From: Prosopocoilus inquinatus
Taxonomy: Eukaryota > Arthropoda > Insecta > Coleoptera > Lucanidae
Assembly (NCBI GenBank): GCA_036172665.1
Contig: CM069876.1
Coordinates: 3,844,001 to 3,908,000, forward strand
Reading direction: 5' to 3'
DNA length: 64,000 bases
Shown here one piece after another: positions 45,148 through 57,075 of the stretch. Within the stretch, counting starts at the first letter, position 1. Each line of letters opens with the position of its first letter. The notes under the pieces are model-generated. The model was not told the origin of the DNA. It did no database searches and was given only the letters and a program-made list of their open reading frames with translations. The position numbers were made by a program, and so were the translations under genes.

Positions 45148-45457
45148 GTTCAGCTGTTTTATCCCCTCTGTGTACATTCCTTTCTTCTTTGCGGTAGGGA
45201 TTTTGAAGTGGTAAAACGTAAATTGAAGAGACATGACAGAATTTTTTCACATTTCACATCGTTATAATCTTCATCTTCCTAAACGAAATCGTCAGATTCA
45301 CATGCCTACAGACAAAGCCTACCCTAACGACAAAATACCTCTACTGTCGACAAAACTAAGAAATTTACAAGAATTAGTCCAGCACGTGCCAGAAGAAAGG
45401 CAAGAAATTTATTATAACATAATTAATAATTGGAAAAGCAAGGAAACACAAAAGTAA
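45148..45457 (+). pseudogene. C-terminal fragment of an insect transposon-associated protein (DUF7869-like)
   Basis: 45148-45235 reads VQLFYPLCVHSFLLCGRDFE then VVKRKLKRHDRI. In another frame 45233-45457 reads KAYPNDKIPLLSTKLRNLQE then LVQHVPEERQEIYYNII before a stop. I recall the pattern H-S-F-L-P-C-D-R-D-F followed later by a K-A-Y-x-x-x-I-P segment from a large family of insect proteins, many of them transposon-borne. The middle of the domain is missing. The family assignment rests on memory of that motif only. Confidence 0.45.
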
Positions 45458-45894
45458 ATAGTTACCGTAGCAATAATGTTTGTTTAGTGTTTTAAGTTGA
45501 AAATGATGATGGATATTTGAGAAAAATAAAAATTATGATAAAAAAGAGGTTTTATATCAAAAAGAAACCAAATCATTTCTTTTTTTAAGTGACTCTCTGA
45601 CTTATGTGTATAGTAGTACGCATTTAGCATGTGAACTGTGTTAAAATAGGGTTGGTTAACAGTAATACCTAAAAAAAAAAAACTCAATATAAAGTGAAAA
45701 CATTATATCCGAAACAGTTTTTCTTGATTTTCTCAAAACTACTAAAACTGACTTAGGCCCTTTTAGTAATAAGCGATTCAAATGAAGTCTATTCTTTCCC
45801 ATTGAAAATTCTGTACAAATAGGTGGATGGCAAACTGTATAACAACATCGCGAAGAAATCAGGATTACTTTCTACTCGTACTTCTAAATGGTGC

Positions 45895-46260
45895 TATTTA
45901 TCTACATTGTCAAAAAAAAACATTCCTTCAAATGCTTCTTTACATCCTTAAACTCTTCCATAAGTTGCTTTCCTCGCAGGCCCTTTTGATTGGTATACAT
46001 ATACGTTCCATTTTCAACCAAACTTCTCAAGATGTGACTTTTGCATCGTTTTTGTTCCAGGATTCTGCAGCTTTGGCTAATTTGCCAACACCTGTCACAA
46101 GTTCTGGCTGCTTCTTCCAACCGGAAGTCACGAACAACAAGTTGTTTGTACTTATCATTAACATATAACCAAGCATCGTTTTAATTAATAAGGATTCCAT
46201 CTGGAGTTTCCATGCGTCGTAATTATTTTTTTTTCGGCCTCCATCTAAAATTACCAATTT
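45895..46260 (-). pseudogene. Ty1/copia Gag fragment
   Basis: Two overlapping minus frames together cover the N-terminal Gag region of a copia-type retrotransposon: NYDAWKLQMESLLIKTM, then GVGKLAKAAESWNKNDAK, then YTNQKGLRGKQLMEEFKDVK. This matches the N-Y-x-x-W-K-x-x-M-x-x-L start and the Y-x-x-K/S-x-G-x-x-x-K/R-x-x-L-x-x-x-x-x-x-x-K-x pattern of insect copia Gag. A frameshift separates the two parts (near 46080). No protease, integrase or RT is seen nearby, so it is an isolated piece. Confidence 0.65.
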
Positions 46261-46668
46261 TTCATTCGTTCAAGTTATCCTGAAAACAGTCATTTGCGTG
46301 TCAAGGCAAGAAAATAAAAACAGCGATTTTGCATGAACGATTTTTAGATTGGTAGCACTGAGTGACATTGAAATGTCAAATTAAATTTCCTAACCGACCC
46401 CATTTTAACAATAACAAAGGTCACAATAGTACTGATAATCACGAGATACAAATTTATCCACCATTTAAATTTAGAAATTTATTCTTCACAGAAAGAATAA
46501 ACGATCATATTAAATTTTCCCTTTTTAGTTTTAACATCTTTAATTTTTCAATTTGTTTGTGTACGTCACATATAGCTTTATAGCTTTGTTCCGTTTGTGA
46601 TCTATTTATATTTGGTTTAAAATATTTTTTTGGTAATTATTACGCCTTCAGCTTATTCTGTTTTTTTG
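46261..46668. other. AT-rich stretch
   Basis: No gene. The 73-residue frame at 46362-46583 is featureless. Confidence 0.5.
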
Positions 46669-46670
46669 TA

Positions 46671-48036
46671 CAGGGTGGCCCAACGATGTGTATTTCTTCT
46701 GTGAGGCTTATGGGAAAAAACTTAGGAAAAAAATCTATAAAGAATTTTATATTAGACAATACGCGGCATATTGTAAAATTAGTTTGAACTATACAGAGTG
46801 ATCAGAAAAATGGTGGTTCGTGGAAACTTATTTTTTTTTAATGGGACACCCTGTATATTTTTAGATATTTGGATGTGCCACAGTAAGCTGATTACAGCGG
46901 TATAAAGATATATTGATTTTATTTCATAAAATAATTTTTTTTCTTGAAGAATTTTGCAAGAATTCAGTCAGTTTGAATATGAATTTCTGATTAATGAGGT
47001 AACACAAACAAACGAAAATCTCACACGATATTTTTAGGACTTTGGCCTTTATGAAAATGTGAACAAAATTAAGATATCATTTGGCATTATACTGAGCGAT
47101 CGATACATACGAAACATTCGGTATCTCATTTTTTTTAATGGAACGGCCTACTTTTTATTTCAGGAATGGATAGCACTTATATGTAGCTTTCTGCTGATAT
47201 AAGGTTATATACCTTTATTTTTAATAAATTCGTCACTAGATATTTTCTTTTTATAAGTATTTCAATGGTCGGCGTTTTAAACTATATACCCAGTATTGCT
47301 ACCTTCCTACCTAAATTCAATAAATCGAAGTCATTTTTCGATCATTTGATTCTACTTTCAAAGATCTCTAATTTGAATACCTCCGCGATAGGATTTATTT
47401 TACCAAAAATAATTTAAAACAGGCCATTGAAATACTTGTAAAAAGAAAATTTTTAGTGACGAAATTATTAAAAAATAAAGATATATAATCTTATATCAGC
47501 AGAAAGCTACATTTAAGTGCTACCTATTTCTGAAATAAAAAGTAGGCCGTTCTATTTAAAAAAAAAAACAAGATACCAAATGTTTCATAAGTATCGATCG
47601 CTTGGTATAATGCAAAAAGGTATCTTAATTTTGTTCACATTTTCATAAAGGCCAAAGTCCCAAAAATATCGTGTCAGATTTTCGTTCGCCTGTGTTATCT
47701 CATTAATCAGAAATTCATATTCAAACTGACTGAATTTTTGCAAATTCTTTAAGAAAAAAAAAATATTTTATGAAAGATATTCAATAAAATCAATATATCT
47801 TTATACCGCTGTAATCTGTTCATTGCGGCGTATCCAAATATCTAAAAATACACAGGATATTCTATTAAAAAAAAAATTAGTTTCCACGAACCACGATTTT
47901 TCTGATCACTCTGTATGCTTCAAAATAATTTTACAATATGCCGCGTATTGTCTATTATAAAATTCTTTATCGATTTTTTTCCTAATTTCTTTCCTATAGG
48001 CCTCACAGAAGAAATACGCATCGTTAGGCCACCCTG
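46671..48036. mobile_element. Giant foldback element with ~620-bp inverted arms
   Basis: Left arm about 46671-47284 and right arm about 47411-48036 are imperfect inverted copies along their whole length, separated by about 126 bases. The ends read CAGGGTGGCC(C/T)AACGATG and are flanked by TA (46669-46670, 48037-48038). Inside each arm lie further internal end-like words such as ACAGAGTGATCAGAAAAAT and GGACACCCTGTATA, which suggests a composite history. There is no coding capacity. Transcripts would fold into a very long double strand. Confidence 0.85.
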
Positions 48037-48038
48037 TA

Positions 48039-50403
48039 CAAAATATTTCAAAATTTGTTGTTATTCTACAAGTTCCAAATTTTGGGAAATTTTTTGTTGA
48101 TGTACTGTCGAAAGCAAAAAATAGTAGACAAAACACAGTGTCCTGTATTTACTATTACACAAATTGGTATTGATTAAATTCGCTTTCACAGATGGCGTTG
48201 AAAACATTTGAAAGCTTCCATATTCATCAAGGTCAAGCTTAAGGTTTTTGTCTGTGAAATTGTCTTTAATCAATACCATTTTGAAAAATAATAATTACAG
48301 GAAACTGTCTTTGGTCTACTATTTTTTATTTTCAACTGTAACTTAGGTTGGCATTAGGCCTTACTTTATGTTCTCATTTTGTCTTTTCTGTACCGGCTCA
48401 GTTTGCAGATGAATATACAGTTTTGAAAATGGATGTCATCTAATCAACCTAATTTAATATGATACTCAATATACGGATTTGGAAACTTCACCTACAAAAA
48501 TTTTATAGTGACTCGAGGCTTCCCCTTTGTTGAATATTTTCACGAAAAGAAATTTTACTCCCTAATTTCATGAATAATCGTTTGAGAAAGAAATACTTGT
48601 TGTTAATGCATCAACAATAATGTGTTAACATGGTACTGATGAATCAAACATTAAGTTATGAATACTTTAGTCTTTCACTTTTTAACCACAAACTAGTTTT
48701 GGGTGCAAAATTTAAATGTGAGTTTTCTATAAAATTGTTTTAACTGCCCCTAAATTATGATCTTTTCTCAACTCAATATTTGTGTATTGATGAACACCAA
48801 TGTTCTAACAATTCTGCTTGCGATTGAATTAACAACATGATTTTTCTCCGTCTATATTCCCACAGCATCCACCCGTTTAAGGGGTTCCCGTATCCAGTAA
48901 ATAATCAGATTTTAAGTAAAAATAAAATTAATGTGGAGAAAATTCATAACGGTACTGGTCGATTTTTTGTCGGAATAGTGCTTCTAAACTTTTTAGAAGA
49001 AAAGTCCGTTCGTATAGGATAATAAATTCAATTAATTAATTATCAATTAATCAATCAATTAAAAATATTTTTCTGATTTAAATATATCCTTTAATTCGTT
49101 ATTAATGTTATTACACCGAGAACACAGTCTTTATTAACGATACATATATACACCGACAAACGCGCGCACAAGTTCAAACAAACAGAACAGGTTTCTTAAG
49201 AATTCAAATCCATGTAGTTGCCGTCGCTTTAATTAAATCAATAGTGAAATCAGGCGTGTTGAGACAACGCTCCTATTTTTTTTAACATGACTGTGATCCT
49301 TTCAGAAAAGTTACAAAATTGTGATGATAATTCAGCATCGGAGAAGAGCGGTGGCTGGCGCCTCCACCACAAGCGATAGGGTACCGTAAGGATTGCGTTG
49401 TCCGCTCTGTTACGAACAGGTTCGAAGAGCGGCTTTCCGACACAATTAGGGGCAGCGCAGGGCTAAGTACAAAAGCATGTAGTGGCCTGGCGAGTGTGAG
49501 TGATGGTTGACAGCTGACCGCGGTCCGAGCGACCAGGACGAAATTACCCGATACTCTCCTGCTTGTGGATTGCAAGCGTACGTCTTATGTCGGACATCGA
49601 GGGTTTCAATTTTATATATTTATAAGCCGAACTGCTGCACAACATTTCTGAAAAGTCACAAAAGGTCCTTTGCGTATCCAGACACGTGAATTAATTATAC
49701 GCATACGCATTCAGTGTTTTGAAGAGATTCGACTTCATAACTTCTAGTTAGCAAGCACCATCGGGTTCAAGGAAAAGAAAGCGAATGTAAATTACTAGAG
49801 TACGTTTAGTTTAATTTGTTATGCAACCTACATTATATGTTTATTTAAAAAATAGCAATCCTATTGTAAAGCATGTGTATAAATCACCTTAAATTAATAA
49901 TTAAATAATTTCTTGCCGATATAGGAATCGTTAACTTGATCAACTTGATGGTACATAAACGAGCAAAAGATTTGTATAACTACATATACAGATCCCGCCA
50001 CATTAAGTAGGCACACCCAAGTGTTCATAAGGCAGTCTGTCTTAGGCCGGGCGCCTACTGAACTGATACGACACTGATATCATAAATGATCTTACATGCA
50101 AGTTATTCATTTAAACTCAGTGATAAAATACTTGTTTCTTCGATTTGGCCGAAATGACACATAGTTATTAATAAGTAAATTACTTTTCGTATAAACATAA
50201 TAAATAATTGTTTACAAATTATGTAAATATTCTGGATATTAATATAATTTGGTGCCATATAAATAACTTTAGTGAGTTATTCCAGAAATGAGTTTCGTTA
50301 AAATTACGAACGCATATTATAACAACTTAATAGAATTATATTAAAATGGATTGGAGAATGTGCTTTGTAGTACAAAGAAAATGTTTAAAACAAAAAGTTT
50401 GTT
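48039..50403. other. Intergenic stretch with a GC-rich 325-bp insert between imperfect direct repeats
   Basis: 49319-49644 is distinctly GC-rich and is bounded by two 19-bp direct repeats, TTTCAGAAAAGTTACAAAA (49300-49318) and TTTCTGAAAAGTCACAAAA (49645-49663), 17/19 identical. That is what an old target duplication of a short retroposed element would look like. The open frame 49282-49575 (-) within it shows no domain. The remaining DNA is AT-rich without features. Confidence 0.4.
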
Positions 50404-50407
50404 TAAA

Positions 50408-50452
50408 AACTAGATACGTCTTTCGGCAGCTATGCTGCTATCTTCAGTAGAT
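50408..50452 (-). ncRNA. Type I hammerhead ribozyme motif (PLE-2)
   Basis: Minus strand: stem I CTA/TAG, core CTGAAGA, stem II GCAGC/GCTGC with loop ATA (one weak pair at its base), GAAA, stem III GACGTA with one mismatch, then TC and TAG. Sense relative to the PLE protein and at the 3' end of the element. Confidence 0.72.
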
Positions 50453-50719
50453 GCCTTCTTCTTGATCACAAGAGAAGTGACTGTACCATGCCTATCGCTA
50501 CCTTATATACTAATTCGCTCCGCTCCAATGAAGCGTGCTCTCTAAAGTGAGAGTCTCACCGGATTGCGTCAACCAAGTCAAGCAACACGGAACCTGCCAA
50601 AGGCCCATGATCGGTGTTCATTAAATCTCTCTTATTTTTGTATATGAAAATGGTTTCAAACCCGTCTAATTCTCTGTTGCTTGACGTTGCTTTTACTAAC
50701 CTAAGTTTGTTTAAAAATC

Positions 50720-51790
50720 TATTTTATGACTGGTGTCAAAATATGTTGGGCAACACTGGATTTTTCAATTCGATTGTACTTTAAATGAGCTAAGTATTCT
50801 TTAAAACGTGTCGGTATATTTCTTTTTGTTTGCCCAATATATTTTTTAGTACACCCTTAACAAGATATTTCCTAGATTCCTGATTTCTGATTTGGTTCAG
50901 TTTTGTCTTTAGGGTTTTCCAGTAAACGTTTTAAAGTATTTTTATTAGTATGTGCGATTGTGTACCCCTGCGTTTTAAAAATGCTATTTAAACCTTTAGA
51001 ACAAAATTTGTCAAATGAAATTTTAATGTATTTAGTTATGTTTGTTTCTACCGGTAACAAAGTGCTGAATTTTCTGTTTTTGGCTTTGTTTACAATTTTT
51101 CTTAAAATATTTTCTACATCTACTGAGTAACCATTGTGAACTGCTGTATCTATATCTATAATAAATCTGAGTTCTCTGTTGTATCTTTCTTTTAAGAGTG
51201 GAGTTGACTAATCTATTAAATAAAAAAGAAATTGCAGAATACTTATGCGATAAGACTTGTTGTGAGTCATTATCAATAAATCTGTTGGTGCATGTTTCTT
51301 TCCTACATATATCAAATTCTAATCTGTTTTCACTACTTCTAATAACCAAGGCATCTAAGAATGGTAATTTCCGATCAACCTCTTTTTCAATCATGAATTT
51401 AATACTAGGAAATTTAGAATTTAAAATATCCAAAAAATCCTCTGTTCTGCGTTCCTTGGTATTAAAAACAGCAAAAACATCATCTACATACCTAAACCAA
51501 ATTTTTGGGAAATAATTATAATTTTCTTTGAGGGAAGTTTCTAAATTACACATAAAAAGATTAGCAAGATATGGTGACAAGCAGTTCCCCATTGAAGTCC
51601 CTTCGATTTGTTTGAAAAATTCCCCATTCACTTGGAAACAATTTTGCGACATACATCAGTTTGTGAATTGCAAAAATTCAAAAATCTTACATTGTTCTAT
51701 GTTGTTGGAGGCTAGGAGATCGTGCGGGTAGTTTAATGTGGTGGGAATGGGAAATTTCTTTTTAATAGAATTATAATGAATATAAAATTA
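50720..51790 (-). pseudogene. PLE reverse transcriptase and GIY-YIG endonuclease, disabled
   Basis: Minus strand: FPIPTTLNYPHDLLASNN and CKIFEFLQFTN are followed by a stop. Then the 206-residue frame 51652-51032 holds NGEFFKQIEGTSMGNCLSPY, LANLFM and WFRYVDDVFAVF with the catalytic YVDD. Downstream the EKEVDRKLPFLDALVIR block (residues about 95-111 of that frame) aligns with the same PLE segment in PLE-1. After further stops, CTKKYIGQTKRNIPTRFKEY and KSSVAQHIL give the GIY-YIG module (about 50860-50760). It belongs to a family clearly distinct from PLE-1. Confidence 0.82.
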
Positions 51791-53963
51791 ACAGAGTTTA
51801 AGTTTGAGCTGTAGAAATAAAGAACAAACCACCCTAATGAGAACACGAATAACAAGAGAAATATTACAAGAGGATCGCAGTGCTTGTGACATCCCACACG
51901 TTAGCATACAAGCAGCTGCCACGTATCCACTGCTTAACATTGACGTCCCCACTTAATTATATTTGCCGATTTAATTATGTGCCTACTCGGATAATCTGTG
52001 TATCTGTATGTGTACCAGGAAACTTAAATTTATTAAAGCTATCTAACGAACTTTCTAAATTAGATTTCTTTTAATCAATTCCAGATGATATTTATTTTAA
52101 TATAAAAAAAATTAAACTGTAACATAGGGTGACAAGAAGATAAGTTATAACGTACAGACCAGGCAAGTTATAAAAGCTTTAACTTGCTACGTGTAGTTTA
52201 TTTCGTTAGGGTAAATAAAAATACACCAGTAGTAAAAATTTAATTCAACAAGAAATAAATCTGTTAGGATATTGAGAAACCATGGACACGAGTGCCCTAC
52301 ATTGGCAGTAATGCTTCGGGTAGAATTACATCTAATATTGACTTGCAAAATCGCTGTCAGCTGAAAAGGAGCACGTCCCTGGGCGTGCTAGTGCCAAACG
52401 ATCCCAGACTTACGGTGATTGATTGGCCGGGTTGATACCTAGGCCTTAATTGCATTCCAAATGTGTTTACATATACTTCATATCCCACATCACCAGCTCT
52501 GTTGATACTACGGGGATGAATTCCGTCAATGTTTGCAATAAGGGAAACGCCGACGGTTAGACACTTTTAATTATGACGTGTAAGTGGATTGTATATAGAA
52601 TCGGCCACTTGTTTTTGCTGCTAATTAATGCGATTCGACGAATATTTGATTAATATTACGTCTTGACATTCTGTATAGTCGTGCGATTCAATTTATTACC
52701 GCAAATATTTAACCTACTTTGATTTAATTAATTTACTCTTTTAATGGAAAAAGTTTCTGCAACGTTTCTGTTTACATCTGTTGGACGGGAAAGGATGTTT
52801 ATCTTCTCTTATTTACGCTATTCCACTTTTACAAAGTTCTACGCCATTTATGTCACGTTTAATTAACTCATATGTATTAGAAAATTTGCATTGCTGTCTT
52901 AAATAATTAAAAACAACCTTAGGGGAGTATAAAAATATAACTCAACTCACAATTACAGCTACTGCAGCCTTTTAGATATAACAATATGTGTTTTCATACG
53001 CGGAATTCTCTAGCACGAGTGGAGAATTGGGTCGTGGGTTGGACTGCCACGATATAGGTTTACAGGCGCCAGAGTAAATTTGTCCAACGAGATCTGTTTT
53101 CCATCCAAAACGCAACAGCATCCTTGACGATTTACCCAAGTAATGTAGATGCCGTGATAGCCGCTTCGAGCACAAAAACGCTTGTCCCACGTGTCCAGTT
53201 TTAGCCAATCGTACATTTAGGAAATTAACTCGAAATGAAGGCGTATGCCTTGGTGCTACAACATGCGGATCATAGAATAAAAAACAAATAGACAGGGTCG
53301 GGTTCACAGAATAATTATCACAGAATAACATCCAATTTTGTGATAAAGTAAATAAGGCTTTCCTACATCTTAAATTAGAGGTTTTCGAGATACACGCATC
53401 CGAAACGGAAAATGCTTTACATCTTATTAAAATTGAAAGGTTTATTCTTCTACGTCTAGTATAAAATTGTGCATGATTCGAACCCAGCATTTGAGAATAA
53501 TTTGCTTTGGTCGGCTTAACAGATCTTGATGATTCCTTCTTGTGAAGTTGAAGAAATTTTTCCAACTGAGAAATAACGCAGTTTTATGCAAAATCAAATT
53601 TGGACTCTACAGATAACTATGTGTAAGAATGTAATGTAAGAATATGAAATAAAAGTAGGCACAATCAGTATAATTCCATAATGGACCGATTATGTTTAGA
53701 GAATTTAAGAATTTAATAATAATACTTTTGTACAGAACCTGAGCTCGTACTTTACAAAATTTCCTTAGCCTCAAAATTTGTATTTTTTTATATGGTGTGC
53801 GATCTCATGTTTCCTTCTCCAAGAAAATTGTTTTATTTAATTATTTTGAGTTTTACTTCAATTCATAATATTTATTTGTTTCAAATCCTTTATTTGTATT
53901 TTGTCATTTTTGTATTTTATCTATGAAATAATTTTTGTATTATTTGATTATACAAAATGTATT
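51791..53963. other. Intergenic stretch with the longest unexplained open frame
   Basis: 52972-53565 (-) stays open for 197 residues, and a second frame (53010-53216, -) is open in the same place with a balanced composition (YDWLKLDTWDKRFCARSGYH, ITWVNRQGCCCVLDGK). I recognise neither, and only one of them can be coding. The surrounding DNA is slightly GC-richer than the window average. No TE ends are seen. Confidence 0.3.
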
Positions 53964-54072
53964 CTTAGTTTAACTTGAAGGCTTCCGCGGCCGTCATCCA
54001 TTGCTGAATTCCTCGCAGTAGAAGAAATCCGGGGAGAGACGCGGTTCCAACCGGAAGCCAGGAATTCAGCAA
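53964..54072 (+). mobile_element. PLE-type 3' tail fragment (solo)
   Basis: 53964-53990 equals 62256-62282 over 27 bases. The part GCGGTTCCAACCGGAAGCCA at about 54041 matches the tail after the PLE-3 hammerhead (near 29690: CGGTTCCAACCGGTAGCCAA), which ties this solo sequence to that PLE family. A 13-bp inverted repeat TTGCTGAATTCCT/AGGAATTCAGCAA closes the last 70 bases into a stem-loop. Confidence 0.5.
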
Positions 54073-56945
54073 AATTAAATTATTTTATTCTTATTGATTT
54101 CATCTAATATTCGGAAATATTGTTTTCTTAGAAGTTATTCTGACTGTACTTTCGTTATATTTTTTCTAAAAATTATTTAACCTTCTCACCCTCGTCGTAA
54201 GTTCAAAGGTTAAAATAGATTTGAACTGGACAAGCCCTTAAACCAGACGCCCTTACACTCTATTATTTGTAAAATATTATTAAAATTGACTTTATAACTT
54301 TTTACGTATATATTTTCTTTTATATTTATCAAAAAATGTTTTATAGAAATGTTCGTGAAGACACCACAATTCGTATAATAATTTTGAAGGAATAAAAGCG
54401 TGGTAATAAGTATTGTACGCAATAATTTACTGTCACTTGTAGAAGCGATATGAAACGAAGAGAACACCTTAGAAAGAGTTAAAACCATAATTTTTCATTT
54501 ATCTTCTCTTGATGTTTCGGTAAACAGATTGTTTGCTTTTCAAAAGTGAAGAACAATAGATTAAAGCAATTTAGGATATTAGTTTTTGAATTATTTTATG
54601 AAGAGATAGTTGCTTATTTTTTCTTACAACAATCTCCACACGGAATAAATTTGCATTCAAAATCATTTAGGAAACGAGACTTTACAACATGGCAACCATT
54701 GCATAATTACATACTAAAATACATACAATATAACGATCAAGTGAACCAGTAATTAACTGACAGTGATTAAAGTCACTTCTATTCAATAATAATAAAATTA
54801 ATTTTCTCAGGAGATGCGGAAAAATAATATGTGCAATCTCGTTAGAAAAGTATTTTCTATACTCGTATGGCTTTTGAAATTCGCTCTCTCGTACCCAAGG
54901 AAGTGAAACTTATTTAATAAAACTTCACTTTTCTAAATTTGAAAAAATAGCGTGGCACAACTCGCAGAACCTAGAGATGATCCCTACACTATGGGGACTA
55001 CAACGACGCGGCTTATATTCCGTTCACAATGGCTGATTTAATTCGTTATCAACAGAACATTCAAAATGGCACCAAGCACGTGGCGCGATCAGAGACGTTA
55101 ACACAACTTATTCGCTCCCTGGTCGAAAGCCAAAACGGCCTCAACGCGGCCGGGATCCAGTGTGGCATTGTAGTAGATCTACCGCAATGCACTCGACGTG
55201 CGTGTAAGAAGAATTGCCGAACCGACTGGATCGGTCAAAACAAAAATTCAACAGTAGCATAGTCATTTAAATTTGTGAATCCGTGTAAATCACAAGTATA
55301 AACTTCGATGCGCTTTTGTAAATGGTTTTCATGTGTAGTGTTATAGTCTATTCTGCAGTTATACAAAATGATTTTACATAAATTCAATCTATGTAAATGT
55401 TTAAAAGTCTTTTTACTTATTTCTTATTTTCAATTAAATAGTCACTAGCTATACGTAATTTATCCAAGAGTTTTCATAAATTTTCTATAGAATATAGTTT
55501 TTTTTAGACCTTTTATATATTTTTCAGATCTTTTATATTTACTTGATGAAAAATGGAATCACGAAACCGCTTTTGCCCGAGAAAAACGAGTAATAAGAAT
55601 CCCTAATGGTTAACACCGGGTTAAAAGTTATTTTTTTATTCGTGGGCGACGTAGCGTCGTAAACCTCTTAATAAAAAGCGTAACTTTCGAAACTTGTCAA
55701 TTATAAATGCATTAATTTCGCAGCCTAAATAACCGATACATTAGCAAACAATATCCGAACTTCTTTTAGAGCTAGAGCACGCGTCTCCCCCCGCCAGCCC
55801 GATGTAAGTCCCGGGGGAGCAGCCCCATTATCGCGCCCCTCGACGCTCGGCGACGCGGCACAATGATGCCAATTCCCAGGCGCAACAACGTATACGTTTA
55901 GTTTAATGCCTCGGTTGTCACTCCCGAATACAAGCATTCGATGCTCTGTGACCCTGGATCGTTGACGTTGTATCGGTTCCGTTCAGTTGTGCGGATTTAT
56001 TTGGATTTTGTTTAGACGGTTTTGCCATTTTATTGTGTACACGCCGGTAGGTACTTTGTGCCCGATGTCTTCTGCTCACGAATTTTATGTCGGGATGAGA
56101 TTCGATTTGATTTCTATGTCATTGGTCCACGATACACAATTCGTTCATTCGAAACAGTCCAATTATTTAGTCAACAGAGTTTTCTTCTCTTCTCTTCTCA
56201 GAATTTTTTTTAAATAATCAAAGAATTTTTTAGTTGTTTCCAACATATTGAAAATTATTTAGGGTAGTTAATCACCCAAATTCGATTATTAAGAAAAATA
56301 ATTGCTGTGTTTAAAATTGTGTTGCAAGCCCGTACATTTCTTTCGCCTCTACATATATGATGCACTCATCGACATGTCTTGGTTAATAATAATATCTGGA
56401 AATCGAGCAGATGTGATGACAGCAAGTGGGGTACGGTTGCCCATACTGAAGAATTTTTCGAAAAAATGTCTGTAGGAGAAGGTGGCGGAATCGCGAATAT
56501 CTAAAGGAAGACTTAAATAAAATCACGTTCTAAAAATTGAACAAATTTTTTATTGCATAAGTCGAAAGAATACATAAATGTGAAATATTACACGCAATTT
56601 TGATAAATTTTGAAAATAAAATCTATTTTTAGAAAAGAAAACCAAACCTTTAGTGTTCAGAATTTCCCATTGAACGAGGGGCAATTAAATACTATTATAA
56701 TTTGTTTATTTTTGTCAGAGATCGCCTAAAAAGTCCTTAAACATGCTCAGCCTGACAGAACATTTTATACACATTATGTCTTGTATGGGTGGCTTTCCAT
56801 ATTTTTCTTATTATCATTATTATAACTTTTCTCTTGTTTATTTTCTTCTTTTGTTTGATATTTCTTCCTTAGTTTTATTATTTATCTGCAAAACCTTTAA
56901 AATTTCTTAACTCTAACAGTTTTTCTTTTTCTGTTTAATTTTTGA
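54073..56945. other. Intergenic stretch with a small GC-rich frame and a promoter-like block
   Basis: 55029-55262 (+) encodes 77 residues with no family recognised (QCTRRACKKNCRTDWIG near its end), GC-richer than its surroundings. 55760-55990 is GC-rich and ends in TCAGTT (55983-55988), which fits the arthropod initiator. An AGACG word about 30 bases on could be a downstream element. No confident gene follows. The frame 55987-56217 has no domain. The rest is AT-rich. Confidence 0.3.
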
Positions 56946-56950
56946 TGCAT

Positions 56951-57075
56951 AGATAAAACAGCGACATCCTACGGATCGCTTTTTGACCTGAAATTGCAGT
57001 AGAATAGACAAATTGAATCGGGTTTGCTACATAATAAGTCTCCCTATCCAATCAAAAACGATTTGCAACAAAAAG
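56951..57075 (+). mobile_element. Retrozyme-like element, copy 3, ribozyme deleted
   Basis: Same family as 23016-23244 and 41746-42131. It begins AACAGCGACATCC, runs through CGCTTTTTGACCTGA and GAATAGACAAATTGAA, then jumps from AATAAGTCTCCC directly to AATCAAAAACGATTTGCAAC. The hammerhead segment of about 100 bases is missing. No clear TSD. Confidence 0.7.

Larger units (their letters stand above)
50404..51790 (-). mobile_element. Penelope-like element (PLE-2), 5'-truncated
   Basis: Contains, in minus-strand order, a PLE RT (51790-51032), the GIY-YIG region (50860-50720), untranslated DNA and a hammerhead motif at its 3' end (50408-50452). The 3' end reads TAGTTTTTAAACAAAC, nearly the same as beyond the solo motif at 60300-60346. 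The 5' limit is uncertain and a TSD was not found. Confidence 0.82.

Noticed and set aside
48837..49022. 61-residue frame with a start as a small gene
   Set aside because: No domain, no conservation evidence and a length expected by chance in DNA of this composition.
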